Shown: positions 43,751-54,672 of the stretch, one piece after another
Numbering within the stretch: the stretch's first letter is position 1
Layout: every line of letters starts with the position of its first letter
Origin: Paramyrothecium sp. XJ0827
Taxonomy: Eukaryota > Ascomycota > Sordariomycetes > Hypocreales > Stachybotryaceae
NCBI GenBank assembly: GCA_020881915.1
Contig: JAJFPB010000002.1
Span: 4,227,001 to 4,291,000, forward strand
Reading direction: 5' to 3'
DNA length: 64,000 bases
Notes under the pieces: model-generated
The model's input: the letters and a program-made list of their open reading frames with translations, nothing else
What the model was told of the DNA's origin: nothing
Databases searched by the model: none
Position numbers and translations under genes: made by a program

Positions 43751-45689
43751 GTTCGCACTGCTCGCAATAGAGTTGACTGTGTGATGCAGGCAGAGTGTCG
43801 AGGATGAAGCTTGAATTTCTTCCACAATTCGACCGCGGGTACATTGGGGTTTAAGTATCCGTCCTCTCCATTTGGCAGGCCTTGCTTCCACAAATTCATC
43901 AGCTTTGTCTACAGATGCCTGTGTCGTGTACGTCTACGTGCATTGGTTATGTGTCGGATCTGGACCGAGGTCCCTGCACAAACGCTTTTTTTGCGTGTTG
44001 GTTCTGCGTAGGAGGAGGGTGTGTTAGCTGTGTGTTGGTTGTGTCGCTGTAACCTCAACCTTGCTAGCCCTCCAGCCCGACAGGGGCACCTCACTCTGTC
44101 CCGCTACTGCCTTGTCATTTCTAGCAGATTCATAAGGATAAGAAGAAACTATGATTTCTTCGGAGGAATTGTTCATCCCGGCAAACGTTGAGGGCATTTC
44201 GGAAATTCACGCCTAAACGCACTCTTCCAAGCACCACCCCTTTAGGTCCGTCTTTACATAAAGAAATAAGTTGTTGGAAAACATACCCAATCTATAAGTG
44301 GGCCGGACCACATGGGTGCACATGAAGTTCTGGGTCTAGAACCTGCAAGTTCATCTCAATTCTCTTGGCCATCGGTGTAATGGTGAGCTCGGTACGGTGC
44401 AGCCCGAGGTGATAAATCCGGATGGACGCGGGGCAGAGCTGGGAGACGAATGAATTGCTGCGATCCCTTATGAACCCTGGCGATCCTGCGTAATCTCTTG
44501 AATGCATCAGCAAGTGGGCCATTGCGCTCGTTTAACAAGACGGGCGCTAACATCTGGGCTCTTAGGTGAAATACCAATAATCTTGGCGGCTGTCACGACC
44601 TGACCCAAGGTCATGACTAAGCCGTAGAAATGTCACATGATATCTCACGTGAATACCGTACCAGCCTCGAACCTACTGGCCTCCAAGATAGGCTAGCCTC
44701 CGCGCTACCAGTACAACCAACGGGCCAGCCCCCGATGTACTAGCCTAAACAAGATACTGGTACAAAAGAAGGGCCAGGAGCAAAAGGCTAGGAACGAAGG
44801 GCCAGGAACGAAAAGGCCAGGGATAGGAAACGTCTAATGCGGACAGAGACCCACATGGAAGAAGATTCCTAAGAATAGCAGCGGGTGTACGGAGGTACGA
44901 CCTGGACGGATTGAGGGATCACGACCCTACTGTAATCCAGGGAAGGATCGATGGATTACGACTGTTATGCCATATTTCATAGGTTACTACATGTTTTCCG
45001 CCTTATGACTCAGGATCTAACTCATCAAGGATCAAGTCAGCAGTCATCCTCGGAGTAACTGCTGCACCTACGGATAGTGCTTATCAGGTTCAAATGTGGG
45101 GTATTTGTGCCTCTTAATCTGCCTCAACATGGCCCACCGAATAAGCAAATGAAATGCAAATACAGACATGCTCCTTCATTGACAGGGAGGAAGTACGACC
45201 CACCACGCACTAGTTAAGATTCTCTCAACCCTTTCCCACTTCGTCCCTTCAGTCCCAGCCTCGATGCAGGACCCACAGGCACAGCCGCATATGTAAGGGG
45301 AGGCTGACGCCCAAAATAGATTTTTTTTAGCTCAGCTTAATGGGATCGACACCAATAGAGGCCTTCTACTTAGCATTAGAAAATTCTTGCCAAGAAAAGA
45401 ATTAGCACGACGGTGAAATATTGGTGCGTAGAATCCACTTGCTTACGCTCTTACAAGGCTAACTGCACGCGGTATTACTTGGAGAGCTCTTGCAGTGGCA
45501 TAAACGCTTCGAAGATATTTGAGTTATTGTTAAATCGACAAACTTCAACTATAAAAATGGCATTCCTCCCCTTCAACAGATCTAGCTCTTGTCACTAGGA
45601 ATCATTCATAATAGGAACCCTAGGGAAAATCATCTACATTTATCTTCCAGCTATCAATAATCGCCTTAGACAACTCACTCTCCTACAAG
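43751..45689. other. intergenic region, possible solo-LTR-like stretch
   Basis: This is about 1.9 kb without a supportable gene. Near 44591 the sequence tgtcacgacctgacccaagg resembles the start of fungal Ty3-type LTRs, and 44765-44830 contains degenerate repeats of gggccaggaacgaa. No matching partner LTR, primer-binding site or target duplication was found, so an LTR is only a guess. The final ~100 bp form the leader of the secreted precursor gene. Confidence 0.35.
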
Positions 45690-46378
45690 ATGAAGTTCTT
45701 CATTCCTCTCTTTATCTCAACCCTGGTAGCCTTTATTTCTGCCGCCGCTATCGATACAGAATTAGCCAATACCAAGCAGGAATTGGACGCAATCACCGCT
45801 AATGGTAATGTCGAGGTGGTTGCTACCACCGAGGAGAATGAGCTCGTGGTGATCGTCGATGGCTCCGTCGAGGGAACCTTGATCCTGGCTGAGGATGGCG
45901 ATGGTAAGAAATACCCTTTCCATTTAGTGCTCTCTTACCCTTCCTTCGCTTGCCATTTCACCACATCAGATCTATATAATAGAATAAGACTAATAAGGAT
46001 GGAAAACAAATAGTTAGGATTTTCGATAATAATGGCAACGAAATTGAGCTTGACGATCTCCTTGACGGCGATAATGAGGATATCGAGAAGCGATGGTTGC
46101 CTGCCGCCGTCCGTGTCCTTCGCATGCTCGCTCCTGTCATTAAGCGCTGGGGCTCGCGCGCCTTGAAATTCTTCAGGTGCGTCGGTTTGGATTCTAGACT
46201 GATCGGCTGTGCCCAGCAGGTAAGACTCCCTATAACCACCATCACGTAAATATCCCTTGACTGACTCTTTTCTGCTTGTTAGTTCTCGAACTGCCTTTCG
46301 ATGGGCAGGCCTCCTTGGTCGTGTCTCGGTGGCCTCAGGTGCCTCGGCCAGGTGGGCAAGGCATGCGCCAAAAAATAA
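45690..46378 (+). CDS. secreted precursor of a basic, cysteine-rich peptide with Kex2-type sites
   Basis: Three exons (45690..45903, 46014..46219, 46283..46378) encode 171 residues. Residues 1-19 form a signal peptide (MKFFIPLFISTLVAFISA). An acidic propeptide, rich in Glu and Asp, runs to about residue 96 and ends in the dibasic site EKR at 96-98. The C-terminal part (99-171) is strongly basic and has six cysteines. A second KRW site lies 18 residues after the first, so Kex2-type processing could release a short amphipathic peptide (WLPAAVRVLRMLAPVI) and a cysteine-rich peptide. The second exon acceptor is the AAATAG at 46013, the only one that keeps phase, with ctaat branch upstream. Secreted basic peptides of this layout are often antimicrobial, signalling or effector peptides. 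I recognise no family, and no toxicity can be inferred from the sequence alone. Confidence 0.68.
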
Positions 46379-47052
46379 ATATCCAGTCCTAGCCAGCAAT
46401 TCTAGTAGCATATAGATATAGGAATCTGGGGGAGCTTGGAGTATTCTTGTTATCTAACCCGTGGAGTGGTTTATCCCACCTCGCCTATCCAGACCAATCT
46501 AGACCTTAGCAATCAATATAGTTACGATCTGTCTTAGCTCTAGTGGGAGCAGAAGCATTAATTACAGTGGAACTATTATTCAGCACTATGATTTCTTTCT
46601 TTCCCTTTATTAAGAGAAGTGCCATCCCCAATGGAAACCGAAAGGGCATCCACCGAAGTTTCCTCCCGCAAGAAAACTTCCTCCACCGAGCTATCTACCT
46701 GCAGAAAACCTTCCTCTACCGAGTTATCAACCGACAGAGCAATATCTCGTTGGTCGGCGAAAGCGGGAAGGGGAGTTCGAAGAGGGAGAGATGGCTAACC
46801 AAGTGATTTTAGGATAAAAGGTGGGACTCCAGTCGCCAATGAAATACGGGTCTGCACTTCTGCCTAAGCGATGCAACGCTGATAGTATTGGGCACCTAAG
46901 ATATGGAATGCCTCTCGGCACTGAGACCCCGCGCAACCTCGCACACGGAGGCTGTTGCGAAGCCTTGGTTTCTAGAATCTATTCTTCGGTTGATTCACAA
47001 CTCGAGACAAAATCATCATACCCATCCTATTTTAAGGCCAGCAATAGCAACG
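46379..47052. other. intergenic region
   Basis: This is 674 bp between the secreted precursor gene and the NACHT-WD40 pseudogene. No motif-bearing frame is seen. Confidence 0.4.
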
Positions 47053-50000
47053 ATGGCGCCCAGCTGGTTCCGCTCCAGGGCCAAGTCTTTTAAGTCTAGG
47101 CTTGGTAAACGGCAACAAAATCCCTCTCCAAAGTCTTCGTTAACGCCGTCTCAGCCTGCATCCACAACAGCAGGCCAAACAACCTCCCAGCTACCACCTT
47201 CTCCGACTGCCCCAAGAAATGTCAACAACCCGCTACCACCGAGCCTACAAGAGCGACTTTGGAACCAAGTCTACAACAACCTCGGAGAAAGCAAACATAA
47301 AGTGGTTGATGCCTTTGAGAAAATTCTATTAGCTGAACTTCGTCAGAATGACTCAAGCTCCTTTACCCCCGAAACCACGGGGAACAATATAGAAAAGGAT
47401 TGGAAGATCAGAAGCCGCCAGATGCAGCAGTTAGTCAAGAAAGGCCTAGAACAAACGAAGAAGGAGGCTTCTGTCAATCGAGGAATCGACGAAAGCTGGT
47501 AAGCAGTGCAGGCTATAAGAGGTATAGTAGATGGCGCAGTACGTGCCGCTCCAGAAGCCGCTGTGGTTTGGGCTGGTGTCTGCCTTGGATTGGAAGTATG
47601 TCTGATGATCCCTTTTCACGAAAGGGGAATGGCTGACCCACGACTAATAAATGATAGATCGTTTCAAACCCTATTACGGAAGCGAACAGTAATCGGCAAG
47701 GCATCATCTACATCTTATCAAGACTAGAGTGGTACTCGGCCTGGTGGACCTACTCTTCGACGAGAACAAGACCGAGCAATTCTCCGCGGCACTACGATCA
47801 ACATTACGCAGCTATACGAAAAGCTTCTCTTGTATCAGATGAAGAGTATCTGTCTGTATGGTCGCCATTGGGTTGCCACGGTCGGAAGGGATCTACTTAA
47901 AATCGATGACTGGGTTGGCCAGCTCAATGAGATCAAGGAAGCCGAGGCCTCTGTGCAAAGAGATATGGAACAGTATAACACAGAAGAGACCAAGAAGAAA
48001 TTTAGACAGCTCATTGACTCCGCACGTATTCAAGAAGAAAGTTTACAAGGCATCCGGGTAGCCATTCAAGACTTGTCACAATAGCAAGAAAACAGGTATC
48101 AGGACGAAAAGCACGAGGCATGCCTGAAGGCCCTATACTTGAGTTATCTCCGCATGGATAAGAAGCGCATTCAAGAGACCAAGGGCGGCCTGCTCAGAGA
48201 CTCGCACCATTGGATCCTCGAGCACACTAGTTCCAGCAATTTAGTGGCCGTGCCCGAAGCGGGCTACTTTGGATCAAAGGCGATCCTGGGAAAGGCAAGA
48301 CAATGTTATTGTGCGGCATCATCGATGAGCTGGAGAAGAACTCGAAGAATCGTCTATCGTACTTTTTCTGCCAAGCTACAGAGGACCGTCTCGACAATGC
48401 AACTGCTTTATTACAAGGCTTAGTCTATTCCCTCGCTTGCCAGTATCCCTGGCTTGTTTCACACATCCGAGAAGAGCACAAGAAAAAGGGCAAAAAACTG
48501 CTTGAAACGAATGCTTGGCAAGTGTTGACGGAACTTCTCACATCGATGCTGAACGACCCCATATTGGATGGTGCGATCTTGATCATCGATGCTTTCGATG
48601 AATGCACCTCTGGCAGACCAGAGCTTCTTGATTTCATTATTGGATCTTCGACACCCGTCAGATGGATTTTGTCCAGTCGCAATTGGCACGATATTAAGGA
48701 GAAACTAGGGAATGTAGAGCGGGGACACAGACTGGATCTTGAACTCAACAACGAAGCAATCCACAATGCAGTGGAAGCATATGTTCGGTACAAGGTTGAA
48801 CGCCTTGCAGAGACAGAATGTTGCAAGGAGGAAACGAAAGCCGCGGTCTGGCGTGAACTATTTGCTAATGCCAACGACACATTCCTTTGGGTCACCTTGG
48901 TCCATCAAGAACTTAAAAAGTCGAAGAATGGGACGTGGATGATGTCCTAAATGAACTTCCCTCCGGCTTAGAAGGATTATACAGACGAATGATCCAATAG
49001 ATTCAGCAGCTGAAACGAAAAGACCCCGAGCGATGCTCTTCAGTCTTGGCCACGGTCTCCACAGCTTATCGTCCACTTCATCTGGAAGAACTAGGTCACC
49101 TTGCTGGTCTGCCATCGGCTATTTCATCATCGACTGCCGGTATTCAGGTCTTTGTGACCATGTGTGGCTCCTTCCTTACAGTTAGAGATGGTATCGTCTA
49201 CATTATCCACCAATCTGCAAAGGACTTCTTATTATCAAGGACGTATATCTTCCCTTCCGGCATAAGAGATCAGCATGGCAGACTCTTTTATAGGTCGCTT
49301 GATCATCTTTCAGTGACACTGAAGCGCAATATCCACCAGCTATCAAGTCCAGGATGTTCGATCGATGAGATATCATCTCCATCTCCCGATCCACTTGCAT
49401 CGGCTTGGTATTCCTGTATCCACTGGTCCAATCATTTCTTAGAGTCAAACCAAAAGGCTATAGGGGGCGACGCCAGAGCCTAGCTGACGGAGGAATTGTT
49501 GATTTGTTCTTTGACAGAAGTATTTAAACTGGTTGGAAGCTCTCAGCTTACTCCGCAGTCTTCCAACAGGAGTTATAGCCATGGAGAGAATCGACAGGTT
49601 CTTAGTAAGCTTTATCATTCCCTCCTAAAGTTAGAATATTGGCCTAATCTAGTACAGAAGGACACAGGAACACCAGCGCTCCATGCCCTAATCAAAGACG
49701 CACGGCGATTCATCCTTTCGCAAAAATGAGGTATAGACATAGGCCTTTACAGGTTTATGCATCAGCTCTCATATTCAGCCCTACCAACAGCCTGATCCGA
49801 CGGTTATACAGCCGAGAGGAACCTGACTGGATAGAAGTGAAGCCCAGAATGGAACCCAATTGGAATGCCTGTCTACAGACTCTAGAGGGTCATGACAGTT
49901 CGGTGACATCAGTGGCGTCCTCACCTGACGACCAGCGACTCGCATCAGGCTCACTCGATAAGACAGTCAAAATCTGGGATGCCACTTCAGGCGACTGTAT

Positions 50001-50571
50001 AAAGACACTCTCAGGCCATGATGACTGGGTAACATCAGTGGTGTTTTCACGTGACGGCCAGCGTCTCGCATCAGGGTCAGACGATAACACAGTCAAGATA
50101 TGGGATGCCACTTTAGGCGACTATATAAAGACATTATCGAGCCATGATCATTAGGTAACATCAGTGGTATTCTCACCCGACAGCCAGCAACTCGCATCAA
50201 GCTCATTCAACAAAACAATCAAGATATGGGATACCACTTCAGGCGACTGTATGGAGACAATTCCCTTTGACCGTACGGTCTACTCCCTCTCATTCGACCC
50301 AACGGACAATACTCGCCTTTACACAGAAGTCGGTGCTTTAGACCTAACCTTGCCTTCCTCCAGGACTTTGCAATCGATCGACGATACGTCATGTCACGAT
50401 GCTACTTGTCCTGGATGTGGTATCAGTAGCAACACTATATGGATTATGAAGGGTACAGAGAAGGTACTATGGCTACTTCCTGCGTATCGTCCTATCGAGT
50501 CAGCGGTAGCAGCATCAACTATTGGTATTGGCTGTAGGTCCGGTTGCGTTTTGGTGATCAGATTGCAATGA
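47053..50571 (+). pseudogene. NACHT-WD40 (NWD) NLR pseudogene with RIP-like stop codons
   Basis: All parts of a fungal NWD protein occur in order but are broken. The N-terminal region starts at ATG 47053 (MAPSWFRSRAK) and includes the NACHT-sigma-type block IEKDWKIRSRQMQQ. A NACHT domain has Walker A near 48275-48300 (KGDPGKGKT) and Walker B AILIIDAFDEC near 48580. A helical region follows, and then at least three WD40 repeats (HDSSVTSVASSPDDQRLASG and so on) from about 49880. In-frame stops lie at 47500-47502 (TAA), 48082-48084 (TAG), 48998-49000 (TAG) and 50152-50154 (TAG), and there are frameshifts near 47730-47850 and 48240-48280. In the WD40 region repeat 2 has tgg where repeat 3 has tag at the same place. 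These fit C-to-T changes in CpA context. NWD proteins serve in incompatibility and cell death; this copy is dead. Confidence 0.82.
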
Positions 50572-50895
50572 CAGATGTATACTTTTTGTTCACAGAGACA
50601 CAGGCCGCACGTTCTGTGTTTCGTGTCTAGTTTAATTAATGTTTACTGCAGCTACAACAATCTTTTATGCGGACAGTGACACCACAGATTCAACCTTTCG
50701 CTTGAACTATGAGTTTATGCTAGGCTCGGCCAATTGCCCTCAATTTGAAGTAAGTTGTTAGCTGGCTCATTGAATAGCTTGAGAGTACTAATGATAACAT
50801 AATAGGTCTGAGGTCTTCCATATTCAACCGAATACACTGAAATATGCCCAGTATCTGGGGGGTCATGACACCACCAATTCTCTCTCACATACGCT

Positions 50896-51096
50896 ATGCT
50901 CCCCCACAATGCTGCGCCCATAACAAAGGATGACTCTATCAAAGCTCGTTATAACCGTCGCACAGCATGCAATGACTGCCGTAATAAGAAGGTGAGACCT
51001 TCATCCGGCCAATCTCGTTGTATCTTCAGAAGCAGTGAAGTTATGCTTAGAAGAATTACATTAATTTGCCGAAGGCCCCCCTTGCATCTCAACTAG
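50896..51096 (+). pseudogene. remnant of a Zn2Cys6 transcription factor
   Basis: An ATG-initiated frame contains RRTACNDCRNKKVR, the first half of a fungal binuclear zinc cluster, with a GTGAGA donor at the place where such genes commonly have an intron. The remaining cysteines are not found in a good arrangement, and the frame ends at 51096. It is probably a decayed gene start. Confidence 0.38.
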
Positions 51097-51266
51097 CCTT
51101 TGAACGGGAGGGTGTCAGCAATCTGACATGCCAGCCAGATATAGAGCCCTGGACTGACATTTTTTGCCTCGAGTGATTTGTCCTGCTATGGTTCACCGCC
51201 TTTAACTATCTCTGGAGGGATCGCACCTTATTATGCGTGCTTCCTGGAGCAGTCACTTCTTTCATC

Positions 51267-51509
51267 ATGTCTGGATTGGGGGCGTTAGAGCGTCTCCCTC
51301 CCGAAGTTTTCCATTATATTATAGATGATCTCCCAACATGCATCTTGGCTCAGCTTTCATATTATTCTAAACGCTTGAACAACATTGTTAATCCTCTCCT
51401 ATGGGCTAACATCAAGCTTTATTCGGCCAGTTACCATGATCCACGAGTTGAGTGTAGCAACCCGCCACCATCAAGACACCAAGGAAAGAGATGCTACCAT
51501 CGGAACTAG
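51267..51509 (+). pseudogene. F-box protein fragment
   Basis: The frame from ATG 51267 reads LERLPPEVFHYIIDDLPTC, then SYYSKRLNNIVNPLLWANI, the usual fungal F-box with its following segment. Conservation is lost after about residue 60 and the frame stops at 51509, whereas intact members are several hundred residues long. It is a truncated or decayed gene. Confidence 0.5.
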
Positions 51510-52149
51510 CCTTGGACACGAAGACTCAATCATTATGGAAAAGCGATGCGTTTATTCACGAGGCTTCAGGTATTATACAAGCAAGATCTTGAACTAATGA
51601 AAACGCTCACGAGACGCGTGAAGCATCTTTGCACGGTAATTAAGCCCTATTGGCGGTCCGGACTTCCACATGACCGTAATACCATCGATCCTGAAGCCGT
51701 ACATATTTGGCAAGTCTTAGCGTCGCTATCTCAGGGCCTCGTCCGGGTTGCCCTCCCCAGATGTCTACCCCTGCCGGTAGTATGTTGCGGAGCTGCTTTA
51801 GATACAGTATCCACTCCCGCACCTGTCCGGGGCTCGTACGTTACCGCCAATCCGCCTTCCCCCCGGTCCCCGCGCTAGCGGGATCTTTTCCAGAGCTTTG
51901 ATCCAATAAGCCTCGCCAACAAATCGGGGCCCGGTTTAAGCCACCGATTCGCCCTGTTCGTAGCGAACGATTGTCCCGGCCCTTCGAATACCAGGCTATC
52001 GACGATATCACTCCGCCGGATGCGCCCCTTGATGCCGTCCCATTGCCCCATCATTAGCCGGCCCATCGCTGCGGCGGCTATAGCCTGCGCTGCTGCCTGG
52101 AACTCGCCGACTCGGATCTTCTGCCCTCAAAGCAAAGCGTCTTCCCATC
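51510..52149. other. decayed sequence between gene fragments
   Basis: This is 640 bp with no reading frame I can assign. It may hold the degraded upstream part of the TPR gene whose tail follows. Confidence 0.3.
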
Positions 52150-52309
52150 ACTTGAGAAAAGGAAGCAGATTCTTGGTGATAAGCATCCAAATATAACCTT
52201 GGCGATGTATAACCTTGCGATTACGCTAAGCAACCAAGGCGAGCTGCTTGAAGCAGAACTGATGAAGAGGGATGTCCTAGTGCGAGAGAGGGTAGCTAGA
52301 AGAGAATAA
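52150..52309 (+). pseudogene. TPR repeat fragment of an NLR-type (kinesin-light-chain-like) gene
   Basis: A 52-codon frame ending at 52309 contains ILGDKHPNITLAMYNLA and SNQGELLEAELMKRDVL, the consensus of TPR_10/TPR_12 repeats that end fungal NB-ARC or patatin NLRs. Only about one and a half repeats are legible, and nothing upstream is in frame. It is a remnant. Confidence 0.5.
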
Positions 52310-52744
52310 TGGTAATGTGGCTGACCGAGAGTAAAGCTTATAATGTTTCCTTGTCGTAGGCTGCTCGGAAGGAGCCTCAACGTAAATTTATACGGAATGT
52401 GGTGTAGTTCTCCAGGGCAGCTCTCCATGGCGAAAATTAAGATTTGTTAAAAGGCGAGGCTCTAACCTAAAATCATCCTACTAAAGAACTTTTAACTTCC
52501 GCCCCATAACCTAAACGTTGGGTAATTTACTAGTATGTCTGAAGACCTCCATTCCAGATACCGTAACATGTGCCTGGTGCGGACCTCTTCTTTTATAAAT
52601 CATTCCTCAGACAAGCCTGACGAGGGCCTCGCTATACTTAAAGATAAAATCTCGGCTCGGTCTATCACTATCTCCCTTCGACAGTCTTCGACCCCACCCG
52701 TAACCCTAAGGACACATAGAGCACCCCTCAACTTTCTTTAACCT
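52310..52744. other. intergenic or decayed sequence
   Basis: This is 435 bp between the TPR fragment and the GTPase fragment. No supportable frame is seen. Confidence 0.3.
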
Positions 52745-53094
52745 TTGTTGTTTCGATGCGATACAAGCAAGACGAGTCGCAACAATCAGGTTCACCATGT
52801 TTATATCGCCATCATGGGTGTCACTGGCGTCGGCAAGAGCTCCTTGATCTCCACTTGCAGTGGAAAGTCGGTAAATATTGGGCATAATCTATTCCTGTTC
52901 GTGAAGCACCTCCTTTGTCCCGATACTTTTGGCGCATGGGGAAAAGTAACTGACACACTCCAGGCATCGCCGATGTCGAAGATGTCTCCTTCATGTATAG
53001 CCATTTCCTCTGCGTGCACCTCATCGACACCCCTGGATTCGACGACGCCGACCGACCAGATGTACAGGTACTTCAGGATATTGCAGATATGTAA
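52745..53094 (+). pseudogene. AIG1/TRAFAC-type GTPase fragment
   Basis: The P-loop IAIMGVTGVGKSSLISTCS lies near 52804-52860. After an interruption the switch II strand VHLIDTPGFDDADRP and VQVLQDIADM are found near 53005-53091, ending in a stop. An intron or insertion between about 52870 and 52967 (acceptor ctccag after ctgac) joins them, but I could not find a donor that keeps phase. The protein would end right after the G3 motif, well short of a complete G domain, so it is a truncated gene. Confidence 0.5.
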
Positions 53095-53697
53095 CGAATG
53101 AAGGGTGCATCTCAGTGCTAACGCTTCGCCGCATCCCACCGATACACCTCTAACTATTTGGTCTAGGGTACTTCGTTTATTGTGAGGGACGCCGGGACGC
53201 AACAGTCGAACGTAGTTAGCCGGAGGTCGATAGCACCCAGAAACACAGGCGCATTTTGGTCTCACGTAACTTATGTACTATGACGTCAGCATTGCAATAT
53301 CCACACAACCCACAGGCAACCCCGCAACTCACTAAGAAAGCGAAATAAAAATTGGAGACACATAATTCGCCTTCGACAGGATGTAGATACTTTACTTCAT
53401 ATACAAAGGTGGACATTTTCGTCCGCCCAGTTGTTCCGGCCAAACCCTATTATTAGCTCATAAAATTAATCCAATGTAGTCTGGCTGCCGAAGCTGATGA
53501 AAAGTGGGTGTTGTGGTGGATGGTGTCTTCCGTGTCTAGTATCCCCTCTCTGTTTATGGTACTGGTGATTCGGAGGCCTTGCAAATTCGTGATATATGAA
53601 GGCATATTGCCATATGCCCACCTAGTCTAAGTGCTTGCCGCCTGTTTCCATATTCATCAATTATACAATAAACACCATTCCCAGCTATCTGGAAAAA
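53095..53697. other. intergenic or decayed sequence
   Basis: This is about 600 bp with no supportable coding frame on either strand. Confidence 0.35.
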
Positions 53698-54124
53698 ATG
53701 ACTGACCATCATCGACTTGTTCGGACTCTGACGCCGCCTACAGAGAATGTACAAAATGTCATAGCCCATGTGCTCGAGAAGAATCCGAGTCTGGCGAGGT
53801 ACGTGCTCAACTGCTGCCTGGTCCGCCCGTCTATTTCGCTGCGGGGAATCTTAAATCCTTACCACTACCACCGTGGGCCTATTTACGCCTAGATTGCCCT
53901 AATCCACGCCCCTTTAACCATTTCACATCTCTAGTGCCATCGACTCCGACAGTGAAACCTCCAGCGAAAAGCCGAAGCGACCCAGAATGCCAGTGGGCGA
54001 GGAGCGCCGACGGGTGCCTGCTGAGCACAGACCTGAGGTAATGGAGTCGAGGAATCTAGGATCGAAGCTGAAGCCCATGCACGTGGAAATCTCAGAGCCC
54101 CAAAAGGAGTACAAGGCGCCTTAG
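53698..54124 (+). CDS. short hypothetical protein, possibly truncated
   Basis: Two exons (53698..53798 and 53935..54124) give 96 residues. The first exon reads LTPPTENVQNVIAHVLEKNP. The second is Ser/Lys/Arg-rich with an SEKPKRPRMP stretch that could be a nuclear localisation signal. The stop is a TAG after which the frame stays open for another ~30 codons of Lys/Arg-rich sequence, so a CAG-to-TAG change may have shortened it. The 136-nt intron is longer than usual here. I do not recognise the protein, and it lies in a region of gene remnants. Confidence 0.3.
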
Positions 54125-54288
54125 GTGTCAATGGAGCTGTCAGGCAAGAAGAAGAGGTCCTCAGGACCCCGTGGCAAAATGTCACCCCGGGGTCGTCGAT
54201 TGTGTACGTGGAGTACTTGATCATGCCGGCGGTCATGTCGAGCCCGACGACATTGGCGAAATAAGGCTCAGTTCCCTTTCTGAGAGGT

Positions 54289-54672
54289 CTAAGAATCCAT
54301 TTCCAAAAAATATAGCAACTCTGTGCAGAGCCTGGCAGCGCACTTAGAATTGCTTCGGAGCGACGTAGGGAAATAGGGAGCTCGGTTCGTTTTTAGGCTT
54401 GCCCATCTGCATCTCGGAGCATGTGTAAGGTTAGGGGGGAGGCAATAGCGCCCAGGCGCGGGGCTGGTAAGCGTATGGGGATGATCGGCTCCGAGCTTCG
54501 TCTTGCGAGTCTCCATCACTTGTGCCTCCAGCTTCTCCGCCTCTTCCCACCGGCCCTGCATCCTATACGTCGATGCTACTATAGCCATAGCCCACAATAC
54601 CTCTTTATTATCTACTTTAAATAACTTCTTTCTTGCCTTCATAGCCAATACGGATAATGTCTTGGCCTCCAT
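54289..54672 (-). pseudogene. TPR repeat fragment of an NLR-type gene (minus strand)
   Basis: The frame from ATG 54672 contains AMAIVASTYRMQGRWEEAEK and TRKTKLGADHPHTLTS, the TPR_10/TPR_12 consensus of NB-ARC/TPR proteins. Legible similarity ends near 54440 and the rest of the frame drifts. No NB-ARC or effector domain is nearby. The opposite orientation to the fragment at 52.2 kb implies separate insertions or a local inversion. Confidence 0.5.
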
